Assembly (NCBI RefSeq): GCF_000521865.1
Contig: NZ_JAME01000003.1
Location: 1 to 64,000, forward strand
Length of the DNA stretch: 64,000 bases
Direction of reading: 5' to 3'
DNA from: Roseivivax isoporae LMG 25204
GTDB taxonomy: Bacteria > Pseudomonadota > Alphaproteobacteria > Rhodobacterales > Rhodobacteraceae
The notes under the pieces are model-generated. The model was given only the letters and a program-made list of their open reading frames with translations, was not told the DNA's origin and made no database searches. Made by a program: the position numbers and the translations under genes. Shown here piece after piece: positions 12,824-22,047 of this stretch. Numbering within the stretch: position 1 is the first letter of the stretch; each line of letters opens with the position of its first letter.

Positions 12824-12942
12824 AACCTGCGATTCGGTGTCCGTCCTGCTGCGTCGCAGCGCGGACGGGAGCGGCATGCCGCGCCCTCGCAGGGATTTTG
12901 GGAACCGCGCGCGCGCCTGCGCCTGTCTGGAGTCGGGACCGT

Positions 12943-12963
12943 GAAAGCGAACGCAAACGAAAG
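12943..12963. promoter_or_regulatory. Candidate GlpR operator, glpR-proximal tandem repeat
   Basis: GAAAGCGAAC (12943-12952) followed by GCAAACGAAAG (12953-12963) read on the minus strand as CTTTCGTTTG then C(G)TTCGCTTT, the same 10-bp unit as the glpD-proximal pair in opposite orientation. It lies 54 nt before the glpR start and could serve autoregulation or looping with the other pair. Confidence 0.5.
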
Positions 12964-13016
12964 CCGACGACCCGGGCCGCCGCCCCGTGGCGCGCGTCCG
13001 CCCGCGTGACCGGCGC

Positions 13017-13780
13017 ATGTCGCAGACCTTCCGCCACCCCGAGATCCTGGAGATTGCCCGCCGCGACGGCCGGGTGACCGTCGAGGGGCTCGCCTGCCAT
13101 TTCGGCGTGACGCTCCAGACGATCCGACGCGACCTGTCCGAACTGGCCGAGGCCGGCCGGCTCGAGCGCGTGCATGGCGGCGCGGTGCTGCCCTCGGGGA
13201 CGACGAACATCGGCTACGAGGAGCGGCGCGGCCTCAACGCCGACGGCAAGGGGGCGATCGCACGCGCCTGCGCCGCCGCCATCCCCGAAAGCTGTTCGGT
13301 CTTCCTCGACATCGGCACCAGCACCGAGGCGGTGGCGACGGCGCTTCTCGGTCACCGCAACCTGCTCGTGGTCACGAACAACATGAACGTGGCGAACATC
13401 CTCGCCGGCAATGCGGATTGCGAGGTGATCGTCACCGGCGGCACGCTGCGCCGCTCGGATGGCGGGCTCATCGGCGACATCACCACCGCGGCGATCCGCC
13501 AGTTCAAGGTCGACATCGGCGTGATCGGCTGCTCGGCCATCGACGGGGACGGCGACATCCTCGACTTCGACGTGCAGGAGGTGGGCGTGCGGCAGGCGAT
13601 CCTCGCCCGCTCGCGCCGCCGCTTCCTCGTGGCCGACCATACCAAGTTCAAGCGCACCGCGCCCGCGCGCATCGCCTCGCTCGCCGACGTGGACACGTTC
13701 TTCACCGACGCCGCGCTGCCGCCCGGGCTCGTGGCGGCCTGCCGCGACTGGGGCACCGCGGTCGACGTGGCGCGCGGCGC

Positions 13781-13784
<4 letters not shown>
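13017..13784 (+). CDS. glpR: DeoR-family repressor of glycerol-3-phosphate metabolism
   Basis: 255 residues from ATG 13017 (MSQTFRHPEIL). A DeoR-type helix-turn-helix spans about 5-57 (ILEIARRDGRVTVEGLACHF then LQTIRRDLSELAEAGRLERVHGGA). The C-terminal sugar-phosphate-sensing domain includes FLDIGTSTEAVA and the family block ITTAAIRQFKVDIGVIGCSAI. An in-frame ATG at 12987 would add ten Arg-rich residues and is less likely. It is divergent from the glpD operon with tandem operator-like repeats between. By homology to GlpR it should repress the operon until glycerol-3-phosphate is bound. Its stop overlaps the stop of the convergent regulator gene by 4 nt. Confidence 0.92.
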
Positions 13785-15631
<1,847 letters not shown>

Positions 15632-15668
15632 GTGCGGAAGCCTAGCCGCCGCACCGCGGCACGGCATA

Positions 15669-15697
15669 ACGATATTTCGTAAATCACGAGATATCGT
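15669..15697. promoter_or_regulatory. 29-bp interrupted palindrome between regulator and cyanate operon
   Basis: Outer arms ACGATAT (15669-15675) and ATATCGT (15691-15697) enclose inner arms TCGT (15677-15680) and ACGA (15686-15689) around a 5-nt centre, with a single mismatched pair. It is AT-rich in a very GC-rich setting, 38 nt from the regulator start and 140 nt from the cynA start. It is a likely operator for the divergent pair. Confidence 0.6.
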
Positions 15698-15836
15698 AAC
15701 CCAGCGCCCCTGCGGGAATGTCTCAAGCCTTTGCGAAACATGGGGATTTCACCTTCGCCCAAATTGCGGGCACCGGCTTTTGCGCACCCGGCCTCCGGCG
15801 CCAGACTTGAGGAGTGACAGATGCAAGGGGAAGCAG

Positions 15837-17210
15837 ATGACCATCAAGAGCCTCGGGGATCCCTATTCCGCCGACACCGACCTGCGCCATGGCGCGTCCT
15901 GCGGCTGCGAGAGCTGCACCGCCCGGGAGAAGCCCGACGCCACGCGCATGTCCTCGGACGCCATGCTCGACCGCGCGGTGGAAAGCGCGGTTGTGCGCTC
16001 GGTCTTTGGTCACAGCGACATCGGGCGGCGGTCGTTCATGGGCATGATGGGCGGCGGCACGCTGGCCGCCGCGCTCGCCTCGGTGCTGCCGCTCGACAAG
16101 GCCAAGGCCGCGATCCTCGACGAACTCGGCGCGCCGGAAAAGACCGACCTCTCCATCGGCTTCGTGCCGATCACCTGCGCGACGCCGATCATCATGGCGC
16201 AGCCCATGGGCTTCTACGAACGCCACGGCCTCAACGCCCAGGTGATCAAGACCGCCGGTTGGGCGGTGGCGCGCGACAAGTCGCTGTCGGGCGAATACGA
16301 CGCCTCGCACATGCTGACGCCCATGCCGCTTGCCATGACGCTCGGCGCGGGCTCGGTCGCCACGCCCTACATCATGCCCGCGGTCGAGAACATCAACGGG
16401 CAGGCCATCGTGCTGGCGAACCAGCACCTCGAGCGCCGCGATCCTGCGCAGTGGAAGGGCTTCACCTTCGGCGTGCCGTTCGAATATTCGATGCACAATT
16501 TCCTGCTGCGCTACTACGTGGCCGAGCACGGGCTCGACCCCGACCAGGACATCCAGATCCGCGTGGTGCCGCCCCCCGAGATGGTGGCGAACCTGCGCGC
16601 CGGCAACCTCGACGGCTATCTCTCGCCCGACCCCTTCAACCAGCGCGCCGTCTGGGAAGGCATCGGCTTCATCCACACGCTGACCAAGGACATCTGGGAA
16701 GGGCATCCGTGCTGCGCCTTCGCCTGCCCGCTCTCCTTCGCCGAGGAGCTGCCGAACACCTACGGGGCGCTCCTGAAATCCATCGTGGACGCGACGCAGT
16801 ACGCGCAGGACCCCGCCCACCGGAAGGAGATCGCCGAGGCGATCTCGCCCACGAACTACCTCAACCAGCCCGTCCCGGTGGTCGAGCAGGTGCTGACCGG
16901 CACCTATGCCGACGGCCTGGGCGAGGTGCAGCAGGTGCCCGACCGGATCGATTTCGACCCGTTCCCCTGGCATTCCATGGGCGTGTGGATCCTCACCCAG
17001 ATGAAGCGCTGGGGCTATATCGAGCAGGACATCGACTACCGTGCGGTGGCGGAACAGGTCTACCTCGCGGCCGACTGCGCCAAGGTCATGCGCGACCTGG
17101 GCTACGAGGCGCCCGAGGTGACGTACAAGTCGCACACGATCATGGGCAAGACCTTCGATCCCGCAGCGCCCGAGGACTACGTCGCCTCCTTCGCGATCGG
17201 GCGGGGCTGA
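15837..17210 (+). CDS. cynA: Cyanate/nitrate-type ABC transporter substrate-binding protein
   Basis: 457 residues from ATG 15837 (MTIKSLGDPYSADTD); AAGGGG lies 8 nt upstream. The N-terminal ~60 residues are cytoplasmic in character and contain Cys22, Cys24 and Cys27 (SCGCESCT). A twin-arginine signal follows (GRRSFMGMMGGGTLAAALA, Arg64-Arg65), then a CmpA/NrtA-type binding domain (DLSIGFVPITCATPIIMAQP onward). This family binds nitrate, bicarbonate or cyanate. Cyanate is inferred because the permease and ATPase genes follow directly and cyanase lies in the same run. The three-Cys motif before the Tat signal is odd, since that part would be removed on export. The family is certain; the ligand is not. 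Confidence 0.82.
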   Translation: MTIKSLGDPYSADTDLRHGASCGCESCTAREKPDATRMSSDAMLDRAVESAVVRSVFGHSDIGRRSFMGMMGGGTLAAALASVLPLDKAKAAILDELGAPEKTDLSIGFVPITCATPIIMAQPMGFYERHGLNAQVIKTAGWAVARDKSLSGEYDASHMLTPMPLAMTLGAGSVATPYIMPAVENINGQAIVLANQHLERRDPAQWKGFTFGVPFEYSMHNFLLRYYVAEHGLDPDQDIQIRVVPPPEMVANLRAGNLDGYLSPDPFNQRAVWEGIGFIHTLTKDIWEGHPCCAFACPLSFAEELPNTYGALLKSIVDATQYAQDPAHRKEIAEAISPTNYLNQPVPVVEQVLTGTYADGLGEVQQVPDRIDFDPFPWHSMGVWILTQMKRWGYIEQDIDYRAVAEQVYLAADCAKVMRDLGYEAPEVTYKSHTIMGKTFDPAAPEDYVASFAIGRG

Positions 17211-17211
17211 C

Positions 17212-18048
17212 ATGCTGACCTCGCTCTCGCTCAACCAGCGCGCGGCGATCCTGTCGGTCGTCCTGCTCGCCATCGGCCTCCTCGTGTGGGAGGCCGCCAT
17301 CCCCGCCCAGAAGGCCGCGGGCGAACTCACGGAATACGAGCGGCTGATCGGCGGCGCCGCGCAGAAGGCAGGCATCCCGCCCCCGTCCGAGGTCATCGCC
17401 AAGGCGTGGGCCGAGCTGTCGAACCCGTTCTACGACGCGGGGCCCAACGACAAGGGCATCGGCATCCAGATCGGCTACTCGCTCTTCCGGGTGCTCACGG
17501 GCTACCTTCTCGCGGCGCTCGTCGCGGTCCCGCTCGGTTTCCTCATCGGCATGTCGCCGGTGGCCTACCGCGCGCTCAACCCGTTCATCCAGGTGCTGCG
17601 GCCGATCTCGCCGCTGGCGTGGATGCCGCTCGCGCTGTTCGTGATCCAGGACAGCCAGATGTCGGCGATCTTCGTGATCTTCGTCTGCTCGATCTGGCCC
17701 ATGCTGCTCAATACCGCCTTCGGCGTCGCGGGCGTCCGCCAGGACTGGGTCAACGTCGCGCGCACGCACGAGCTTGGCGCGCTGCGCACCGCCTTCACCG
17801 TGATCCTGCCCGCCGCGGCGCCCACCATCGTGACCGGCATGCGCATCTCCATCGGCATCGCGTGGCTCGTGATCGTCGCGGCCGAGATGCTCGTCGGTGG
17901 CACCGGCATCGGCTACTATGTCTGGAACGAGTGGAACAATCTCGACCTGACCTCGGTCATCTTCTCCATCCTCATGATCGGCATCGTCGGCATGGCGCTC
18001 GACGCGGCGTTCGGCCAGCTGCAGCGCGCCGTCGCCTACGCCGAATAG
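17212..18048 (+). CDS. cynB: Cyanate/nitrate-type ABC transporter permease
   Basis: 278 residues, starting one base after the cynA stop. An N-terminal helix (about 10-30) is followed by the six-helix NrtB/SsuC/TauC-type permease core. The EAA-like docking loop is near DWVNVARTHELGALRTAF, and the end reads LDAAFGQLQRAVAYAE. It forms the inner-membrane channel for the anion presented by the binding protein. Its place directly between the binding-protein and ATPase genes makes the assignment to this transporter secure; substrate identity follows from the cyanase gene downstream. Confidence 0.85.
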   Translation: MLTSLSLNQRAAILSVVLLAIGLLVWEAAIPAQKAAGELTEYERLIGGAAQKAGIPPPSEVIAKAWAELSNPFYDAGPNDKGIGIQIGYSLFRVLTGYLLAALVAVPLGFLIGMSPVAYRALNPFIQVLRPISPLAWMPLALFVIQDSQMSAIFVIFVCSIWPMLLNTAFGVAGVRQDWVNVARTHELGALRTAFTVILPAAAPTIVTGMRISIGIAWLVIVAAEMLVGGTGIGYYVWNEWNNLDLTSVIFSILMIGIVGMALDAAFGQLQRAVAYAE

Positions 18049-18058
18049 GAGCCCCCCA

Positions 18059-18961
18059 ATGAAATCATTTCTTTCCGTCGAGAACCTGACCCAGCGCTAT
18101 CCCGACGGCGCGGGCGGCACGCTCACCGTGTTCGAGGATGCAAGCTTCGGCATCGAAAAGGGCGAGTTCGTGGTCATCCTCGGCCATTCCGGCTGCGGCA
18201 AGTCCACCATAATGAACATTCTCGCCGGCCTGTCGGATCCCAGCTCGGGCGTGGTCAAGATGGACGGCTACGCGGTGTCGGGGCCGAGCCTCGACCGGGG
18301 CGTGGTGTTCCAGAACTACTCGCTCCTGCCGTGGCTCTCGGCGCTCGCCAACGTCACCTTCGGCGTGCAGGCGCGCTACCGCGACTGGTCCCGCGCCCGC
18401 GTGGTGGAGGAATCGAAGAAATACCTGGCCATGGTCGGTCTCGAGGGCGACGTCCTCAACCGCAAGCCCGCGCAGCTTTCGGGGGGCATGCGCCAGCGGG
18501 TGTCGATCGCGCGCGCCTTCGCCAACCATCCCAAGCTCCTGCTGCTCGACGAGCCCTTCGGCGCGCTCGACGCGCTGACCCGCGGCACGATCCAGGACGA
18601 ACTGCTCAAGATCTGGGCCGGGACCGAGCAGACGGTGTTCATGATCACCCACGACATCGACGAGGCGATCCTGCTCGCCGACCGGATCCTGCTCATGACC
18701 AACGGTCCCTTCGCCCGGGTGGCCGAATCGGTCGAGATCACGATCCCGCGGCCGCGCACGCGCACCGGAATCGTGGACCATCCGAACTACTACGCAATCC
18801 GCAACCACCTCGTGCACTTCCTCGGGCAGCGCTCCCGGGACCTCGCGGGCCGGGTCGAGGGTGGCACGCCGCCACCCGAGACGGTGCGCCTCGACGTCAC
18901 CGGCGGCGAGCCCGACGCCGAGGCCGAGCCTGCGCCGCGGCTGCGCGCCGTGAACCACTGA
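18059..18961 (+). CDS. cynD: Cyanate/nitrate-type ABC transporter ATPase
   Basis: 300 residues. Walker A is GHSGCGKST (about 46-54), the signature is LSGGMRQR, Walker B is [12 protein letters not shown] and the H-loop is [11 protein letters not shown], all intact and typical of NrtD/SsuB/TauB ATPases. It begins 10 nt after the permease stop with a GGAG ribosome-binding site. The last ~40 residues are a Glu/Ala/Pro-rich tail. It powers uptake through the preceding permease. Confidence 0.87.
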   Translation: MKSFLSVENLTQRYPDGAGGTLTVFEDASFGIEKGEFVVILGHSGCGKSTIMNILAGLSDPSSGVVKMDGYAVSGPSLDRGVVFQNYSLLPWLSALANVTFGVQARYRDWSRARVVEESKKYLAMVGLEGDVLNRKPAQLSGGMRQRVSIARAFANHPKLLLLDEPFGALDALTRGTIQDELLKIWAGTEQTVFMITHDIDEAILLADRILLMTNGPFARVAESVEITIPRPRTRTGIVDHPNYYAIRNHLVHFLGQRSRDLAGRVEGGTPPPETVRLDVTGGEPDAEAEPAPRLRAVNH

Positions 18962-18963
18962 AC

Positions 18964-19449
18964 GTGTCCCCGGTGACCGCCGACGCTCCCCGCCCGCCGC
19001 TGCCGCCGTTCTCGCGGGAGGACGCGGTGCGGAAGGTGCGGATGGCCGAGGACGCCTGGAACGGGCGCGACCCGGCACGGGTGGCGCTGGCCTACACGCC
19101 CGACACGCGCTGGCGGAACCGGTCGGACTTCCTGAACGGGCGTGCGGAGGTCGAGGCCTTCCTGACCCGCAAATGGCAGAAGGAGAACGGCTACCGCCTG
19201 ATCAAGGAGCTCTGGGCCCATGACGGCGCCCGCATCGCGGTGCGCTTCGTCTACGAATGGCACGACACGGGCGGCGCCTGGTTCCGGGCCCACGGCAACG
19301 AGAACTGGGAGTTTTCGGACACCGGCCACATGGCCGTGCGCCACGCCTCGATCAACGACGTGCCCATCGCCGAGGCCGACCGCCTCTTCCGCTGGCCGCA
19401 GGGCCCGCGGCCGACCGACCATCCGGGGCTGACCGCGCTCGGCCTCTGA
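18964..19449 (+). CDS. DUF1348 (NTF2/SnoaL-fold) protein in the cyanate operon
   Basis: 161 residues if translation begins at GTG 18964, two bases after the ATPase stop; GTG 18973 is an alternative. The family-typical body begins [20 protein letters not shown] and includes [17 protein letters not shown] and [20 protein letters not shown], which match DUF1348, a small cone-shaped fold related to SnoaL and NTF2. No catalytic function is established for this family. Its placement between the transporter ATPase and cyanase suggests a role linked to cyanate or its product carbamate, but that is inference. Confidence 0.8.
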   Translation: MSPVTADAPRPPLPPFSREDAVRKVRMAEDAWNGRDPARVALAYTPDTRWRNRSDFLNGRAEVEAFLTRKWQKENGYRLIKELWAHDGARIAVRFVYEWHDTGGAWFRAHGNENWEFSDTGHMAVRHASINDVPIAEADRLFRWPQGPRPTDHPGLTALGL

Positions 19450-19487
19450 CCCCCCGATCTGCCTGAAAGAGAGAGGAGAGACCTGAC

Positions 19488-19958
19488 ATGAAGGACAATT
19501 ACGAAGTGCCGGCGATGATGACCAAGGAAGACGTGACCGCGATGATCCTGTCGGCCAAGAAGACCGCCGGCCTGACCTGGGAAGAGATCGCGGAGCGGAT
19601 CGACATGTCGCCGGTCTGGACCCATTCCGCCTGCATGGGCATGAACGCCTTCCCGAAGGACCGGGCGGCGGCGCTCGTCTCGGCCCTGGGCCTGCCGCAG
19701 GAGGCCGCCGGCGTCCTCGAGGAAAGCCCGACCAAGATCTGGGAACAGGCCGTGCCTACCGATCCCTGCATCTACCGGCTCTACGAGATCGTCGGCGTCT
19801 ACGGCCCGACCATCAAGGCGCTGATCCACGAGAAATTCGGCGACGGCATCATGTCCGCCATCGACTTCGACATGCAGATCACCCGCGTGCCCAATCCCAA
19901 GGGCGACCGCGTCAGGATCGAGATGTCCGGCAAGTACCTCGGCTACAACAGCTGGTAG
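19488..19958 (+). CDS. cynS: Cyanase (cyanate hydratase)
   Basis: 156 residues, the usual length. It converts cyanate and bicarbonate to ammonia and two CO2 via carbamate, as a cytoplasmic decamer. The catalytic triad is visible: Arg97, Glu100 and Ser123 (YRLYEIVGVYGPTIKALIHE ... IMSAIDF). An N-terminal helical DNA-binding-like domain typical of the family spans about 12-80. A GAGAGGAGA ribosome-binding site precedes ATG 19488. It closes the operon cynA-cynB-cynD-DUF1348-cynS, giving both uptake and breakdown of cyanate as a nitrogen source. Confidence 0.97.
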   Translation: MKDNYEVPAMMTKEDVTAMILSAKKTAGLTWEEIAERIDMSPVWTHSACMGMNAFPKDRAAALVSALGLPQEAAGVLEESPTKIWEQAVPTDPCIYRLYEIVGVYGPTIKALIHEKFGDGIMSAIDFDMQITRVPNPKGDRVRIEMSGKYLGYNSW

Positions 19959-20149
19959 GCCCGACGCCGCGGCCGGACAACGATTCGGCCGCGGTCTCCG
20001 CGTCGGCGCGCGCAGCCGGACGAGCGGACTCCCCAAGGCGTGCATGCAGCTCGCGCCGTGTCCCGAGCAGCGGGAATTGCGTGAAAATCTCCGAAAAACC
20101 TGACGGATTGCCGCTGATTGCGCACATGCGCGACGCAATCCCGCCACGA

Positions 20150-20194
20150 AGGCGGCGCCACAAGAGCGCTGTTCTGCCGCCTGCTTTTTGTTTT
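20150..20194 (+). terminator. Terminator-like hairpin downstream of cynS
   Basis: AGGCGGC (20150-20156) pairs with GCCGCCT (20176-20182) and is followed at once by GC and a T-rich tract TTTTTGTTTT (20185-20194). The 19-nt loop is large. It reads in the direction of the cyanate operon, 190 nt after the cynS stop. Confidence 0.45.
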
Positions 20195-20262
20195 GCGAGT
20201 CTGGGGGGCGATCGCGGCCCGGCTATGCGCCGCGCGATCGTCAGTGATGTTCCGGCAGAACG

Positions 20263-20294
20263 ACCGGCCGGCACTGAAATAAGTGCCGACCGGT
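20263..20294. repeat. Strong 13-bp stem-loop in intergenic region
   Basis: A 13-bp arm (20263-20275) pairs with 20282-20294 with one mismatch around the 6-nt loop GAAATA. It has no T tract on the plus strand. It is a stable RNA stem that could end or protect transcripts from either side. Confidence 0.5.
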
Positions 20295-20480
20295 TGTGTG
20301 AGCGAGTGCCGTCAGGGAACAGCTGACGTTGGTTCTAGGTGGTGCAGGTCTGTCGCAACCCCTTGTCGGCAGACCTGCTTGCCCGCAGTGGTTAACGATT
20401 ACCCTCAACCCGCGACTCACCACAATTGGGGGAATCCCTTATAGGGAGATCCCGTAACGCGGACCGCGCCCGCGGCGGGC

Positions 20481-21860
20481 TCAGTTCAGCGCCACGAGCT
20501 TTCCGGGGTTGAGGATGTTGCGCGGGTCCATCGCGCGCTTGAGCGTCGCCATCACGCCCACCGCCGCGCCATGTTCCTCGGCCATGTATTTCAGCTTGCC
20601 CGTGCCCACGCCGTGCTCGCCCGACACCGTGCCGCCGAGGTTGAGCGCCAGCTTGCAGACCCGGTGCGCGAGGTCCTGCGCGCGCGCGAGCTCCTCGGCA
20701 TTGCCGGGCTCCACGAGAATCAGCAGGTGGAAGTTGCCGTCGCCCACGTGGCCGACCAGAGGCGCGATCAGCCCCGCGGCCGCGATCTCCTCCTTGGTGC
20801 GCGCGATGCTCTCGGCCAGCGCCGAGATCGGCACGCAGACATCGGTCACCACGCCGTCGCAGCCCGGCCGCAGCGCCTTGCCGGCATAGTAGGCGTTGTG
20901 CCGCGCCTCCCAGAGCCGCGTGCGCTCCTCGGTCCGCGTGGCACAGGCAAAGCCCGCGGCGCCGTGCTCCTCGGCAATGGCGCGGAAGGTCTCCACCTGT
21001 TCCGCAACCCCTGCCTCGGTGCCATGGAACTCGAGGAACAGGTGCGGTTTCTCGGGCAGCTTCAGGTCCGGGTTGTAGAGGTTCATGCCCCCCATCTGCA
21101 CCTCGTCCAGAAGCTCGATCCGCGCCATCGGCAGGCCCGACTGGATCGCCAGGATCACCGTGTCGACCGCCGAGGCCACGTCGGGAAACGCCGCCGTCGC
21201 CGCCGAGACGCGCTCGGGCACGCCGTGCAGCTTCACCGTCAGCTTGGTGATGATGCCGAGCGTGCCCTCCGATCCGACGAAGAGGTGCGTCAGGTCGTAG
21301 CCGGTCGAGGACTTGCGCGCCCGCGTGCCGGTCTCGATCACCGTGCCGTCCGCCAGCACCACCTCGAGCGCGAGCACGTTCTCGCGCATCGTCCCGTAGC
21401 GCACCGCGTTGGTGCCCGAGGCCCGCGTCGCCGCCATCCCGCCGAGGCTCGCGTCGGCTCCCGGATCGACCGTGAACATGAGCCCCGAGGCACGCAGGTG
21501 TTCGTTCAGCGCCTTGCGCGTCACGCCGGGCTCCACCACAGCGTCGAGATCCGCCGCGTTCACCGCGAGCACCCGGTTCATCCGCGAGAGGTCGAGGCTG
21601 ATGCCGCCCCGCACCGGGATCACGTGCCCCTCGAGCGAGGTGCCGACCCCGAAGGCCGTCACCGGGCAGTCGGCCCCGGCGCAGAGCGTCACGATGCGCG
21701 ACACCTCCTCGGTCGTCTCGGGAAAGGCCACGGCATCGGGCAGGGCGTGCGCGCTGTAGGCCTCGTCGCGGCCGTGCGCCTCGCGCACCGACTGCCCCGT
21801 GGACAGGCGCTCGCCGAGCAGCGCGCGCAGCGCGTCGATCAGGTGGGAACGGTCGGTCAT
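20481..21860 (-). CDS. FAD-linked oxidase, D-lactate/glycolate dehydrogenase-like
   Basis: 459 residues. The N-terminal FAD-binding 4 domain (about 35-215) contains VVEPGVTRKALNEHLR, DPGADASLGGMAATRASGTN and LFVGSEGTLGIITKLTVKLH. The C-terminal FAD-linked oxidase domain ends in GGTVSGEHGVGTGKLKYM, the family signature. These enzymes oxidise 2-hydroxy acids such as D-lactate or glycolate. The length and single-chain form fit a D-lactate dehydrogenase (cytochrome) rather than GlcD, but the substrate cannot be read from sequence. It lies alone on the minus strand, divergent from the large secreted protein at 22048. No partner GlcE/GlcF genes are adjacent. Confidence 0.85.
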   Translation of the reverse strand: MTDRSHLIDALRALLGERLSTGQSVREAHGRDEAYSAHALPDAVAFPETTEEVSRIVTLCAGADCPVTAFGVGTSLEGHVIPVRGGISLDLSRMNRVLAVNAADLDAVVEPGVTRKALNEHLRASGLMFTVDPGADASLGGMAATRASGTNAVRYGTMRENVLALEVVLADGTVIETGTRARKSSTGYDLTHLFVGSEGTLGIITKLTVKLHGVPERVSAATAAFPDVASAVDTVILAIQSGLPMARIELLDEVQMGGMNLYNPDLKLPEKPHLFLEFHGTEAGVAEQVETFRAIAEEHGAAGFACATRTEERTRLWEARHNAYYAGKALRPGCDGVVTDVCVPISALAESIARTKEEIAAAGLIAPLVGHVGDGNFHLLILVEPGNAEELARAQDLAHRVCKLALNLGGTVSGEHGVGTGKLKYMAEEHGAAVGVMATLKRAMDPRNILNPGKLVALN

Positions 21861-22047
21861 GTCATCCTCTCCGGCTGGGGCAGGGCGGTTCTAGCACCGC
21901 GCGCCGCGGGGCGACAATCCGGCCCCCGCGCGCCCGGTGTTTCGCCACGCGCGCCCCGCCGCCGCAGCCGGGCCGAAAGCCGTTGATGCACGCGGCCGGC
22001 GCGGCCTATGCTCGGCATCGCCCCGTTCCTAACCCCCGGGATATCCC

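Larger units (their letters stand above)
19959..20480. other. Hairpin-rich intergenic stretch between convergent cynS and FAD oxidase genes
   Basis: 522 nt with no convincing protein-coding frame. Besides the two strongest structures listed separately, it holds an inverted repeat GATTGCG/CGCAATC (20116-20122, 20134-20140) and GCAGGTCTG/CAGACCTGC (20344-20352, 20370-20378). Base composition is lower in GC than the flanking genes, with runs such as TTTTTGTTTT. It probably contains terminators for both flanking genes; a small RNA is possible but unproven. Confidence 0.5.

Noticed and set aside
12987-13016. An upstream ATG for glpR
   Set aside because: It would add an Arg-rich ten-residue tail before a normal DeoR start at 13017.
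15837-18961. Assigning the NrtA/CmpA-type transporter to nitrate, bicarbonate or taurine
   Set aside because: The family alone allows these, but cyanase in the same run favours cyanate; no nitrate reductase or sulfonate genes are nearby.
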